This document shows positions 1 to 7,246 of a stretch of DNA of 23,123 nt, in pieces. The stretch lies in NCBI GenBank assembly GCA_946549155.1, contig CAMNQN010000018.1:1-23123 (forward strand). The letters are read 5' to 3'. The stretch's first letter is position 1; each line of letters begins with the position of its first letter. Both the position numbers and the translations under genes were made by a program. The notes beneath the pieces were generated by a model. That model did not search any database. It saw only the letters and a list, made by a program, of their open reading frames with translations, and was not told where the DNA came from. This DNA is from an uncultured Lachnospiraceae bacterium. Its GTDB lineage: Bacteria > Bacillota > Clostridia > Lachnospirales > Lachnospiraceae.

Positions 1-58
1 CGAAGCAGTTTTTCAGATGACAGGGGCGGCTCCGTGCTTTCCCTTCCTGCGTCCTCTT
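1..58. repeat. Copy A of dispersed hairpin repeat (one arm, cut by window edge)
   Basis: These 58 bases match 17338-17395 (the right arm of the complete copy B) at 54 of 58 positions, ending in the shared motif CTTCCTGCGTCCTCTT. The four differences are at 22, 24, 26 and 35. The other arm would lie before base 1. The copy follows the 3' end of nanA by about 17 bases, so it would sit in the 3' untranslated region of the transporter-nanA transcript. There is no T-run to make it a classical terminator within view. Function is unknown. Confidence 0.8.
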
Positions 59-75
59 AATTAACGAAACACGAA

Positions 76-990
76 TCAGCTAAACTTTGTTATGGCTTCC
101 GTAATCATTTCCGCACAGCGATTCACAATGGGCATATCCTCTTCGCTCAGGGAAGGAAGCGGTTTTCTAACGCCGCCCAGGTTCAGGCCTTCTCTTATTT
201 TAAGGATTTCCTTCATGACCGCATACAGATTGCCATGGCAGGAGCACATCTTATAGATGATTTCATCAACCACATATTGGATTTCTGTGGCCCTGGAAAC
301 CTTCCCCGCTTTCATCAGCTCCTGGATTTTCAGATACAGCTCCGGCATAACGGCATAGGTTCCCCCGATTCCTCCGTCAGCGCCCATGGCCAGGCCGGAC
401 ACCAGCTGCTCGTCAGGGCCGTTGAATACCACAAAATCCTTGCCGCCCTCCATCTTAAACATCTGGATATCCTGCACCGGCATGGAGCTGTTTTTCACTG
501 CGCTGACCCGGGGGTTCTCCCTCATTTTCCGAAACAGCGGCATGGTCAATGCCACCCCCGCCAGCTGCGGAATATTGTAAATCACAAAATCCGTGTTCGG
601 AGCCGCGGCAGAGATATCATTCCAATACTCTGCAATCGCGTATTCCGGAAGATGGAAATAAATGGGGGGAATCGCCGCAATCGCGTCCACGCCGAGGCTT
701 TCCGCATGGGCAGCCAGCTTACAGCTGTCCTCCGTGTTATTGCAGGCTACATGGGCAATGACCGTCAGATTTCCCTCCGCCGCTTTCATTACGTGTTCCA
801 AAGTCTTTTTCCTGTCCGCAACACTCTGATAAATACATTCTCCGGAGGAACCGCCCACGTATAAACCTTTCACTCCCTTTTGGAGCAGATGCCGGGTCAG
901 ACTTTCTGTCCGCTCTCCGCTGATCTCTCCATTATCATCGTAGCACGCATAAAATGCCGGAATGATTCCGCAATATTTTTCGATACTCAT
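76..990 (-). CDS. nanA: N-acetylneuraminate lyase (DHDPS/NanA aldolase family)
   Basis: Class I aldolase expected to split N-acetylneuraminate into N-acetylmannosamine and pyruvate in the cytoplasm. The 304-residue length is normal for the family. The sugar-acid binding motif GGSSGE is at residues 46-51, the catalytic tyrosine is in YNIP (Y138), and the Schiff-base lysine is K166 in SAVKNSS. The sequence resembles the lyase-type proteins of streptococcal sialic acid clusters more than E. coli NanA (from memory, not a search). The start has a GAGGAG site 7 bases upstream. It is the last gene of the minus-strand transporter operon, 50 bases after the dehydrogenase gene. The nanE and nanK genes nearby complete the route to GlcNAc-6-P, which supports NanA rather than dihydrodipicolinate synthase. 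A related 2-keto sugar acid as substrate cannot be excluded. Confidence 0.87.
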   Translation of the reverse strand: MSIEKYCGIIPAFYACYDDNGEISGERTESLTRHLLQKGVKGLYVGGSSGECIYQSVADRKKTLEHVMKAAEGNLTVIAHVACNNTEDSCKLAAHAESLGVDAIAAIPPIYFHLPEYAIAEYWNDISAAAPNTDFVIYNIPQLAGVALTMPLFRKMRENPRVSAVKNSSMPVQDIQMFKMEGGKDFVVFNGPDEQLVSGLAMGADGGIGGTYAVMPELYLKIQELMKAGKVSRATEIQYVVDEIIYKMCSCHGNLYAVMKEILKIREGLNLGGVRKPLPSLSEEDMPIVNRCAEMITEAITKFS

Positions 991-1040
991 ACTCTGTCTC
1001 CTCGTCTGGTTTTATTCCTGTCCGCTCCGTTTCCGGCGGC

Positions 1041-2021
1041 CTATCTTGCCCGCAGATACTCTCTGTTTCTCACACCGGCCGGCAATTTTCCCTGAAGAAA
1101 TTCTCCGATGGCATTTGCCATGATCCGCTGGGAACGCTCCTCCGATTCAAAGGATGCCGCTCCCATATGAGAGGTTATAAATACATTGTCCATTTTCATC
1201 AGCGGATGATCTTTGCGGGGAGGCTCCTCCGCCAGTACATCCAATCCTGCCGCCGCTATTTTCCCGGTATTTAATGCCTCCACCAGATCCTCTTCCTTTA
1301 CAACGCCGCCCCGGCAGGTATTCACAAAAATAGCCCCATCCTTCATGCAGTCAAACAATTCTTTGTTAATGCTTCCTCTGGTCTCCTCCGTGCAAGGGAT
1401 ATGCAGGGAAACAATATCGCTTTTTGCAAACAGCTCCCTGGGACTTTCCACAAAGGTTACCTCCTGCCCCTGGGCCGCCTCTGTAACGAAAGCGTCATAC
1501 ACCAGAATTTTAACCTGGAAGCCCTTCAGCATGCGGACCAGATGTCTGGCAATGTTTCCATATCCCATGATTCCCACCGTTTTCTGGTCCAGCTCCCTCC
1601 CGGTGGTGGTGGCGGGCCAGTGATTATTTTTCACGCCGGATACACAGGAGCAAAACCTCCTTCCGCAATTTAAAATGTGCAGCAATGCCACCTCCGCCAC
1701 AGCGGCGGAGTTGCCCCCCGGGACATTGGCCACAGGGATTCCCAGCTCTCCAGCGGCTTTCAGATCGATATTATCCAGCCCAACTCCGTATTTCTGTATA
1801 AACCTTACCTTTCCGGCAGCCCTGGCCAGCAGATCGGCATCCCACTGCTCCAGAATGCTGATCACCACGTCTGCCTCCAGCGCATGGGCCAGCACGTTGT
1901 CCGGGTCATTCCCGGATACTGCTTCTGCCAACAGTTCACAATCTATTTTTTTCAGTTGTTCCTTTAAAACTGATATATCCACCTTTTCCGGATCCAGATT
2001 TACCCATACTTTTGTTGTCAT
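1041..2021 (-). CDS. D-2-hydroxyacid dehydrogenase family protein
   Basis: NAD-dependent dehydrogenase of the D-lactate/phosphoglycerate dehydrogenase family, 326 residues. The nucleotide-binding loop is GYGNIA at 153-158 (the usual third Gly is Ala). The catalytic Arg is R237 in NTCRGG, the Glu is in AEEPP near 265, and the catalytic His is H285 in ITSHMG. The start is set by GGAGG six bases upstream. It lies inside the sialic acid operon between the binding protein and nanA. That position suggests it uses something made by the pathway, possibly pyruvate released by NanA, or a minor sialic acid derivative. Substrate specificity cannot be read from sequence and 3-phosphoglycerate dehydrogenase activity is also possible. 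Known nan operons do not usually carry this gene, as far as I recall. Confidence 0.85.
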   Translation of the reverse strand: MTTKVWVNLDPEKVDISVLKEQLKKIDCELLAEAVSGNDPDNVLAHALEADVVISILEQWDADLLARAAGKVRFIQKYGVGLDNIDLKAAGELGIPVANVPGGNSAAVAEVALLHILNCGRRFCSCVSGVKNNHWPATTTGRELDQKTVGIMGYGNIARHLVRMLKGFQVKILVYDAFVTEAAQGQEVTFVESPRELFAKSDIVSLHIPCTEETRGSINKELFDCMKDGAIFVNTCRGGVVKEEDLVEALNTGKIAAAGLDVLAEEPPRKDHPLMKMDNVFITSHMGAASFESEERSQRIMANAIGEFLQGKLPAGVRNREYLRAR

Positions 2022-2032
2022 TTTTTCCTCCG

Positions 2033-2051
2033 GGGCGCACCTGATGCGCCC
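2033..2051 (-). promoter_or_regulatory. Small hairpin directly upstream of the dehydrogenase RBS
   Basis: A perfect 7-bp stem (GGGCGCA with TGCGCCC) and 5-base loop end only a few bases before the GGAGG of the dehydrogenase gene. In the mRNA it could protect a 5' end made by processing or tune translation. No T-run follows on the minus strand, so it is not a terminator. Confidence 0.45.
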
Positions 2052-2065
2052 ATTCTAATTTTTTT

Positions 2066-2092
2066 GTTACTGTTCACTTCGTTCGCAGTAAC
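2066..2092 (-). promoter_or_regulatory. Intergenic hairpin after the binding-protein gene
   Basis: GTTACTG and CAGTAAC form a 7-bp stem about a 13-base loop, just after the binding-protein stop codon. On the transcribed minus strand it is flanked by A-runs, not T-runs, so Rho-independent termination is unlikely. An mRNA-stability element that keeps the binding-protein message more abundant than the downstream genes is a common arrangement and is my inference. Confidence 0.4.
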
Positions 2093-2103
2093 ATTTTTTT
2101 CAA

Positions 2104-3426
2104 TTACTGCACCATGGCCGTGAAATCTTCCAGATCATATTTCATATTTTCCAGAGCGCTCTGGGCGCTGGCAGATCCCGTAGCCACCTGATTAAAGGCC
2201 TTCACCACCGGGAAAGTAAAATAGTGCTTCGCGGCTGCGGAACGTCCCTCGATGGTAGACACCGGATAGCCATAATAGCCGGAGGCGTTCTGCGCATATT
2301 TCAGTACCTCCGCATTTACAGCGTCTTCTGTCCAGGTGGGATTTTCCAGCTCATCCTCAAACAGCGGGGCAAATACCGGCGCAATGCCGTTCATATACTC
2401 ATCGTACCACGCTTTCTCGCAGAGATATTTGATCAGATCAGATGCCGTGTCCACATCCTCACAGGCGTTCATAATGGAGAAGCCTCTGTTGAAGTTCATA
2501 TATACACCGTTGTCAGCACCAACCGGAGGCGCAACCACCACCGTATTCTCAAGCAATTCTTTATATTCCTCTGCCTGCAGCGCGTTATACAGCGTAGGCG
2601 CATTCAGGACAATGGCAGTTCTTCCGGCCAGATAGGAGCCATTGTTTCCGCCCGCATCCCAGGTAACCGCATCCTCCGGAACTGCGCCTGCCTTGTACAG
2701 CTCTGCCCATTTGTCTACCGTGTCCACAACGGCCGGATCTTCGCAGGTGATGGCCCCGTCCGCATCCAGCAGATATCCTCCCGCATTCCAGATCATCTGG
2801 CGGAATGTATTTTCATCGTCGTCATCATTTTCCCCGCAGCCCATGCCCAGTCCGTAGAAATCTTCCTCCGGATTCGACACAGCCAGGGCTGCTTCAAATA
2901 CCTCCTCCCAGGTGGCGGGAATTCCCAGCCCCTGTTCCTCCAGCTTATCCTTCCGCACAAACATCATGCAGGAGGAAGAATAATAGGGCACATAATAATG
3001 TACGCCGCCGATCTTCGTCCCCTCATAGCTGGCTTCAAAGTAAGGACGCTCCTCATTGATCTCGTTTACAAGCCCTGATACATCCATAGCCGGAATGTTG
3101 GGATAATAGTTCAATACCTTTGTGGTGTCCATGGAAACCACATCCGGAATATTGCTTCCCGCTTCAATCGCCGCATTCAGCATGGTTACGAAATCCGTGG
3201 CGCTCACCATTTCATAATGAACGGTGATACCGGTATCCTCCTGATACTGCTGCAGTCTCGCTTCCATCATCGCGTTGGCATCATCGCTGAATACCTTTTC
3301 AATCCAAACGGTGATTTCCTTATCCTCACTGGTTGTCTTTACCGGTGCGGCCGCAAAGCCGGTGCAGACGGAAGCTGTCAGGGTCGCTGCCGCGATTATC
3401 ATTGCGGTTGCTTTTTTCATGTTCAT
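2104..3426 (-). CDS. ABC transporter substrate-binding protein (CUT1 type)
   Basis: Extracellular solute-binding protein of 440 residues, a normal length for family 1 sugar-binding proteins. It begins with a basic n-region (MNMKK), a hydrophobic stretch to about residue 25 and an Ala-rich FAAAP that looks like a signal peptidase I site. The only Cys in the signal region is preceded by ASV, a poor lipobox, which is odd for a Gram-positive binding protein that normally needs a lipid anchor. The mature protein is strongly acidic. The start is fixed by AAGGAGG seven bases upstream. It is the third gene of the operon, after both permeases, the reverse of the usual order. Context (nanA, nanE, nanK) makes sialic acid the likely ligand; this is inferred, not read from binding residues. 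Confidence 0.85.
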   Translation of the reverse strand: MNMKKATAMIIAAATLTASVCTGFAAAPVKTTSEDKEITVWIEKVFSDDANAMMEARLQQYQEDTGITVHYEMVSATDFVTMLNAAIEAGSNIPDVVSMDTTKVLNYYPNIPAMDVSGLVNEINEERPYFEASYEGTKIGGVHYYVPYYSSSCMMFVRKDKLEEQGLGIPATWEEVFEAALAVSNPEEDFYGLGMGCGENDDDDENTFRQMIWNAGGYLLDADGAITCEDPAVVDTVDKWAELYKAGAVPEDAVTWDAGGNNGSYLAGRTAIVLNAPTLYNALQAEEYKELLENTVVVAPPVGADNGVYMNFNRGFSIMNACEDVDTASDLIKYLCEKAWYDEYMNGIAPVFAPLFEDELENPTWTEDAVNAEVLKYAQNASGYYGYPVSTIEGRSAAAKHYFTFPVVKAFNQVATGSASAQSALENMKYDLEDFTAMVQ

Positions 3427-3458
3427 AATAAATCCTCCTTATATTATAATTTTATTAC

Positions 3459-4289
3459 TTACTCTTTCACGCCGCCTGCCGTTGCCCCGCCCACCAGGGA
3501 GCTGGAGGCCAGCATATAAATAATCAGGATCGGCACGCTGGCCATGATGGCCCCCGCCATCAGCTGGTTCCAGGGCGGCATATCCCCGAAGATTAACCCG
3601 GAAAGCACCAGTGGGAACGTCTGTACTTCCGAGGAAATCAGGTTTACCAACGCATACAGGTATTCGCCCCAGCACATTGCAAAGGCAAAAATGGTGGTGG
3701 AAATAATTCCCGGGAGCGCCAGCGGAAATATGATCCGGTACATGGTCTGGAATTTGGAACATCCGTCAATGTAGGCGGCTTCCTCCAGGGTGGAGGAAAT
3801 GCTGGCAATATGCGGAATTAAAATCCACGCCACATAGGGCAGGGTAAAGGTAGGGTAAATCAGCATAATACCCCAGATGTTGTTGGTCAGCCCCAGCCTT
3901 GCCACAAAAATGTACAGTGGAATATACAAAACGGAGGTGGGAAGCAGATACATAAACAGGATGGTTTTGGAAAATACCCGCTTTCCCTTAAATTGCAGTC
4001 TGGCCAGCACATATGCCGCCGGATAGGCCACGAAAATCGAAAAGAGTGACACAAAAACCGCAATAATCAGAGAATTTTTGATACCGTTCAGGAAATTGGT
4101 CCCTGTCAGCAGATACTTATAGGAATCCAGCGTCACATGCTCCGGCCACAGAGTCGGGATCTTGTAATAAATTTCCGCCTCCGATTTCAGGGAGGTATTC
4201 AGCATCCAGTAAATAGGCCCCAGCGCCACAATCAGACAGAGCGCAATAAAAATCCTGTGCAAAATCTTGTTTCTTAATTTTCTTTTCAT
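3459..4289 (-). CDS. Carbohydrate ABC transporter permease (MalG/UgpE type)
   Basis: Inner-membrane permease subunit of about 276 residues with roughly six predicted membrane helices. The cytoplasmic EAA loop for ATPase docking is visible as EEAAYIDGCSKFQTMYRI, followed by PLALPGI. I chose the start MKRKLRNK at 4289: it overlaps the stop of the preceding permease gene in an ATGA and has GGGGAGGGG six bases upstream. A longer open frame to 4505 runs through the upstream gene and is not supported. It pairs with the upstream permease and the downstream binding protein as a CUT1 importer. No ATPase gene is present, so a shared MsmK-like ATPase encoded elsewhere is expected. Confidence 0.9.
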   Translation of the reverse strand: MKRKLRNKILHRIFIALCLIVALGPIYWMLNTSLKSEAEIYYKIPTLWPEHVTLDSYKYLLTGTNFLNGIKNSLIIAVFVSLFSIFVAYPAAYVLARLQFKGKRVFSKTILFMYLLPTSVLYIPLYIFVARLGLTNNIWGIMLIYPTFTLPYVAWILIPHIASISSTLEEAAYIDGCSKFQTMYRIIFPLALPGIISTTIFAFAMCWGEYLYALVNLISSEVQTFPLVLSGLIFGDMPPWNQLMAGAIMASVPILIIYMLASSSLVGGATAGGVKE

Positions 4290-5212
4290 TTTCTGCCCCT
4301 CCCCAATCTTCTCTTTTTCTGCATCCCCTCTTCCTCCGGAAGCATTCTCCTTGTCAGCAGGCTGATCAGCAGAATAAATACCGGCAGCGCCAATACGGAA
4401 ACCGCAATTCCACGCCCGAGCTGCATGCTTCTCATGGCCGTCTTGTAGCTGTATACGTTCATAACCTCCGTAGAACCGTTGGGCCCGCCGCCGGTGAGAA
4501 GCCATACAGTTTCAAATTCATTAATCGTCCAGATGGTGGACATCATGGCCGACAGAATAATCACATCTTTAATCTCCGGCAGGGTTACATACAGAAAGCG
4601 CTGGAGGGCATTGGCCCCGTCAATCTGAGCCGCCTCATAATAGCTGTCCGATATGGTCTGAAGCTTCGCCAGAATGGAAATTCCAAAAAATGGTGTTCCT
4701 CGCCAGACATTGGCAATAATGATCGTCAGCATGGCCAGTCCGGCGCTTCCAAACCAGACAAGATTTTTATCAATCAGTCCCAGTGATTTCAGCAGGTGAT
4801 TTGCAATACCGCTGTTTGCGTCAAAAATCCATCTCCAGTTATACACCACCACAATATTGGGCAGTGTCCAGGGTATCATCAAAAGCGCCCTGCAGATATT
4901 CCTCCCTTTGAAATCCACATTCAGGGCCATCGCCATCGCCGTCCCCAGCAGGGTCTTCGCCAGAATGGAAATCACAGTAAATTTCAGCGTATTCACAATG
5001 GAGCGGATATACTCCGGATCCTTCAGAAGCCTCTCATAGTTCCGAAGTCCTATAAAGCTGGCATCTCCGCCAATGGTTTTGTTGGTAAAGCTGATGTAAA
5101 TCCCCCAGCAGACCGGAAATACCAGTACGCAGCACAGATATACAATCAAAGGTACATTGATCTTATACGCAAACCTGGTATTTGCAGCCGTCTTCCTACT
5201 CTTGCTCTTCAT
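4286..5212 (-). CDS. Carbohydrate ABC transporter permease (MalF/UgpA type)
   Basis: First gene of the transporter operon, about 308 residues from MKSKSRKT. It has the multiple hydrophobic segments of binding-protein-dependent permeases and an EAA motif, EAAQIDGANALQRFLYV, followed by TLPEIKD. The frame is open to 5332, but that upstream part would run through the promoter and operator. The ATG at 5212 has GGAGG about 12 bases upstream, slightly far but the best available. It overlaps the next permease by ATGA, implying translational coupling. With its partner it should form the membrane channel of a sugar importer, probably for sialic acid given the neighbours. Confidence 0.88.
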   Translation of the reverse strand: MKSKSRKTAANTRFAYKINVPLIVYLCCVLVFPVCWGIYISFTNKTIGGDASFIGLRNYERLLKDPEYIRSIVNTLKFTVISILAKTLLGTAMAMALNVDFKGRNICRALLMIPWTLPNIVVVYNWRWIFDANSGIANHLLKSLGLIDKNLVWFGSAGLAMLTIIIANVWRGTPFFGISILAKLQTISDSYYEAAQIDGANALQRFLYVTLPEIKDVIILSAMMSTIWTINEFETVWLLTGGGPNGSTEVMNVYSYKTAMRSMQLGRGIAVSVLALPVFILLISLLTRRMLPEEEGMQKKRRLGRGRK

Positions 5213-5264
5213 TCTTCTTGGCAACCTCCATTCCCATTTTCCTTCTCCCTTACCGGGTAACCCT

Positions 5265-5293
5265 ATCATACTATAAATGAAAATAATTTTCAA
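5265..5293 (-). promoter_or_regulatory. Sigma-70-type promoter of the transporter-nanA operon
   Basis: Reading on the minus strand, TTGAAA (5293-5288), a 17-base spacer and TATGAT (5270-5265) form a near-consensus promoter about 53 bases before the first permease start. The 15-bp palindrome at 5278-5292 overlaps the -35 box and spacer, so a bound protein should block RNA polymerase. Of the 29 bases, 25 are identical to the nanE promoter at 7997-8025. Confidence 0.85.
5278..5292. promoter_or_regulatory. Candidate RpiR-family operator, site 1
   Basis: TGAAAATAATTTTCA is a perfect palindrome around its central base. The TGAAA/TTTCA half-sites are of the kind reported for RpiR-family regulators. 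It lies in the divergent region next to the rpiR-type gene and inside the transporter promoter. A second copy sits at the same offset in the nanE promoter. Confidence 0.75.
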
Positions 5294-5370
5294 TATACTA
5301 TTTTTATGAAAATCAATTCCATTTTTATGCATTTTGACAAAAAAGCGCCTCTATGCTGCCAAAACTTTCC

Positions 5371-5399
5371 TTGCACGTTCTTTTCTCCTCCTTTATAAT
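5371..5399 (+). promoter_or_regulatory. Promoter of the RpiR-family regulator
   Basis: TTGCAC (5371-5376), a 17-base spacer and TATAAT (5394-5399) lie 33 bases upstream of the regulator's GTG start. The operator palindrome is about 80 bases upstream of this promoter, so direct autorepression is less obvious than control of the divergent operon. Confidence 0.75.
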
Positions 5400-5432
5400 G
5401 AGAATCATCATCAGGAATGGAGGCGAAGCCCT

Positions 5433-6290
5433 GTGAGCAATAATATTTTAAATTCCATCACCGAACAATATCATTCCCTGACCCGGTCCGGGAAAAAGCT
5501 GGCCGATTACATCTTTGCACACACCGGAGATGCACAGTATCTCTCCATCTCCACCCTGGCAGAAAATTCCGGCGTATCCGAAGCCACCATCACCCGTTTT
5601 TGCCGTGGGCTGGGACTCTCCGGCTATAACGAATTTAAACTGGCTCTGGCAAAATCAGAGCGCATTACCGATCTTGGTGATCCGTCCAACAGCCCGGAAA
5701 ACATAACCGCGGAGGACGACTGCACCACCACGTGCAGAAAAATACATAATCTCATCGCGCGTTCCCTGGATGAAACTCTGGAGCTTCTGGATGAAACCGC
5801 CCTCAGCCAGGCCGTAAGCCTCATCTCTGAAGCCAACAGGGTCTATTGCTTCGGCCAGGGAGGCAGCAATGTTATGGCCATGGAAGCATGGGCCCGTTTC
5901 TCCACCGCCACCAACAGCTTTATCCACATTGAGGATTCCCATATGCAGGCCATGGCCGCTTCCCTTGCCACTCCTGAAGACACGATTCTGTTTTTTTCCT
6001 ATTCCGGCTCCACAAAGGATATGGAGGATCTTTTGAAAATTGCGAAGGGAAAAAGGACCCCCATTATTTTAATTACCCACTTTTCCAAATGCCGGGCCGC
6101 GGACTTTGCGGATGTCATTTTACTCTGCGGCTACAATGAAAGCCCTCTCCAGTCCGGCTCCATCGCAGCAAAAATGGGGCAGATGTTCCTGATCGACTGT
6201 CTGTTTTACGGCTACTGTCAGAAAAAGCCGGAGGCCCGGGCTGCCAACCGCTCCCTCACCGCGGAAGCCATCGCAAAGAAATTGCTGTAA
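5433..6290 (+). CDS. RpiR-family (HTH + SIS) transcriptional regulator, probable nan repressor
   Basis: About 285 residues from a GTG start at 5433, chosen because GGAGG ends nine bases upstream and because the conserved N-terminal region (NILNSITEQYHSLTRSGKK) begins there; the open frame extends back to 5334 but overlaps the promoter. The N-terminal third is the RpiR winged-helix domain, with SISTLAENSGVSEATITRF as the helix-turn-helix. The C-terminal part is a sugar-phosphate-binding SIS domain, with FGQGGSN and FFSYSGST as the phosphate-binding loops. It sits between two operons that share the same palindromic operator. Sialic acid regulators of this family respond to amino sugar phosphates such as ManNAc-6-P; that this one does so is inferred. 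Confidence 0.9.
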   Translation: MSNNILNSITEQYHSLTRSGKKLADYIFAHTGDAQYLSISTLAENSGVSEATITRFCRGLGLSGYNEFKLALAKSERITDLGDPSNSPENITAEDDCTTTCRKIHNLIARSLDETLELLDETALSQAVSLISEANRVYCFGQGGSNVMAMEAWARFSTATNSFIHIEDSHMQAMAASLATPEDTILFFSYSGSTKDMEDLLKIAKGKRTPIILITHFSKCRAADFADVILLCGYNESPLQSGSIAAKMGQMFLIDCLFYGYCQKKPEARAANRSLTAEAIAKKLL

Positions 6291-6349
6291 AAATCCCCAC
6301 AAGGAAGGGGCTGCCCTTTTGCGGCAGCCCCTTCCTTGCGGGGATTTTT
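6289..6349. terminator. Strong bidirectional terminator between regulator and nanK
   Basis: A 27-bp stem (one A-C mismatch) with a 7-base loop, including the T-run and A-run sides. It begins inside the regulator's TAA stop and ends in the nanK stop codon on the other strand, so both convergent genes finish on it. Confidence 0.95.
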
Positions 6350-7229
6350 AATCTGTCAGACTCCTCTGCGCCAGCCAGGCAGCCCCCATAAGTCCCGCCT
6401 GGTTTCCAAGCCTTGTACGGCGGACCTCGAAGCCGGAGAAACCGGAGGATACCGCTCCTTTTATCCTCCTTCGCACCTCATCCACAATATAGGTCTGTGC
6501 CAAAATTCCTCCTCCCAGCAAAATAAGCGGAGGATTAAAAATGTGTACCAGGCTGATCAGACCGTACACAATCTCATCGATCCACCGGTCAATACAGGCT
6601 CTCACCTCCGGCACCTCAAAGGCTCCAAAGATCTTCCGGCCATTGTTCAGCGAGGCATCTATTTTCTCCGCCTCCCGGACCAGAGCAGTGACAGAGGCAT
6701 ACTTCTCATAGCATCCGCTGAATTCCTCCCCGGGGCGAAGCGCTTCCGGATGGAGAACGATTCCTCCAAAGCTTCCGGCAGAAAATGTGGAACCAGAAAC
6801 TATTTTTCCCTCCAGCACAATGGCCCCGCCGACGCCGGTTCCATAGGTCAGGCATAAGAAGAAGGGGCAGCCCCGGCCTGCTCCAAAATGCAGCTCTCCC
6901 AGGGCAGCAGCGTTCACATCATTCTCCACCGCAGCAGGGACCCGGAATTCCCGTTCCAGAATCTCCCTCACCCTCCTTCCCGTATAGCCCGGAATATTAT
7001 CATTTGCGTAGTAGATGCTTCCCCGGACGGTGTCCACCTGCCCCGCCGTGCTGATTCCCACTGCCTCAAAGGGAGCATAGGTATGAAGAATCTCCTTCAC
7101 CCGCTCCATCAGATACGCGCCCCCAAACTTTGCCCGGGTATCCCATTCCCTCTGCTCTTCCAACGCATTTCCGTTCCAGATGCCGGATTTGATGGAGGTT
7201 CCCCCGATATCAAGCACCGCAATTCTCAT
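6348..7229 (-). CDS. nanK: ROK-family N-acetylmannosamine kinase
   Basis: ATP-dependent kinase expected to make ManNAc-6-P, 293 residues. The phosphate-binding DIGGT is at 7-11, the catalytic aspartate in ENDVNAAALGE is D104, and the second ATP-binding glycine motif is GTGVGG at 130-135. The usual ROK zinc site is missing: the His of the GH motif is Gly (SFGG, 153-156) and the CxCGxxGC cluster is reduced to a single Cys, C173. Zinc-less NanK proteins are known from staphylococci, so this need not mean loss of function. It follows nanE by 17 bases with a GGAGG site and is the last gene of that operon. Glucokinase or another hexosamine kinase is the alternative; the neighbours favour NanK. Confidence 0.85.
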   Translation of the reverse strand: MRIAVLDIGGTSIKSGIWNGNALEEQREWDTRAKFGGAYLMERVKEILHTYAPFEAVGISTAGQVDTVRGSIYYANDNIPGYTGRRVREILEREFRVPAAVENDVNAAALGELHFGAGRGCPFFLCLTYGTGVGGAIVLEGKIVSGSTFSAGSFGGIVLHPEALRPGEEFSGCYEKYASVTALVREAEKIDASLNNGRKIFGAFEVPEVRACIDRWIDEIVYGLISLVHIFNPPLILLGGGILAQTYIVDEVRRRIKGAVSSGFSGFEVRRTRLGNQAGLMGAAWLAQRSLTD

Positions 7230-7246
7230 CTTCTCTCCTCCGGATT

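Noticed and set aside
2093..2100. T-run beside the hairpin at 2066-2092 as a plus-strand terminator.
   Set aside because: No plus-strand gene ends there; on the transcribed strand the run is A, so it does not terminate.
2224..3078. A 284-codon plus-strand frame within the binding-protein gene.
   Set aside because: It is the shadow of a real gene; no RBS and no recognisable domains.
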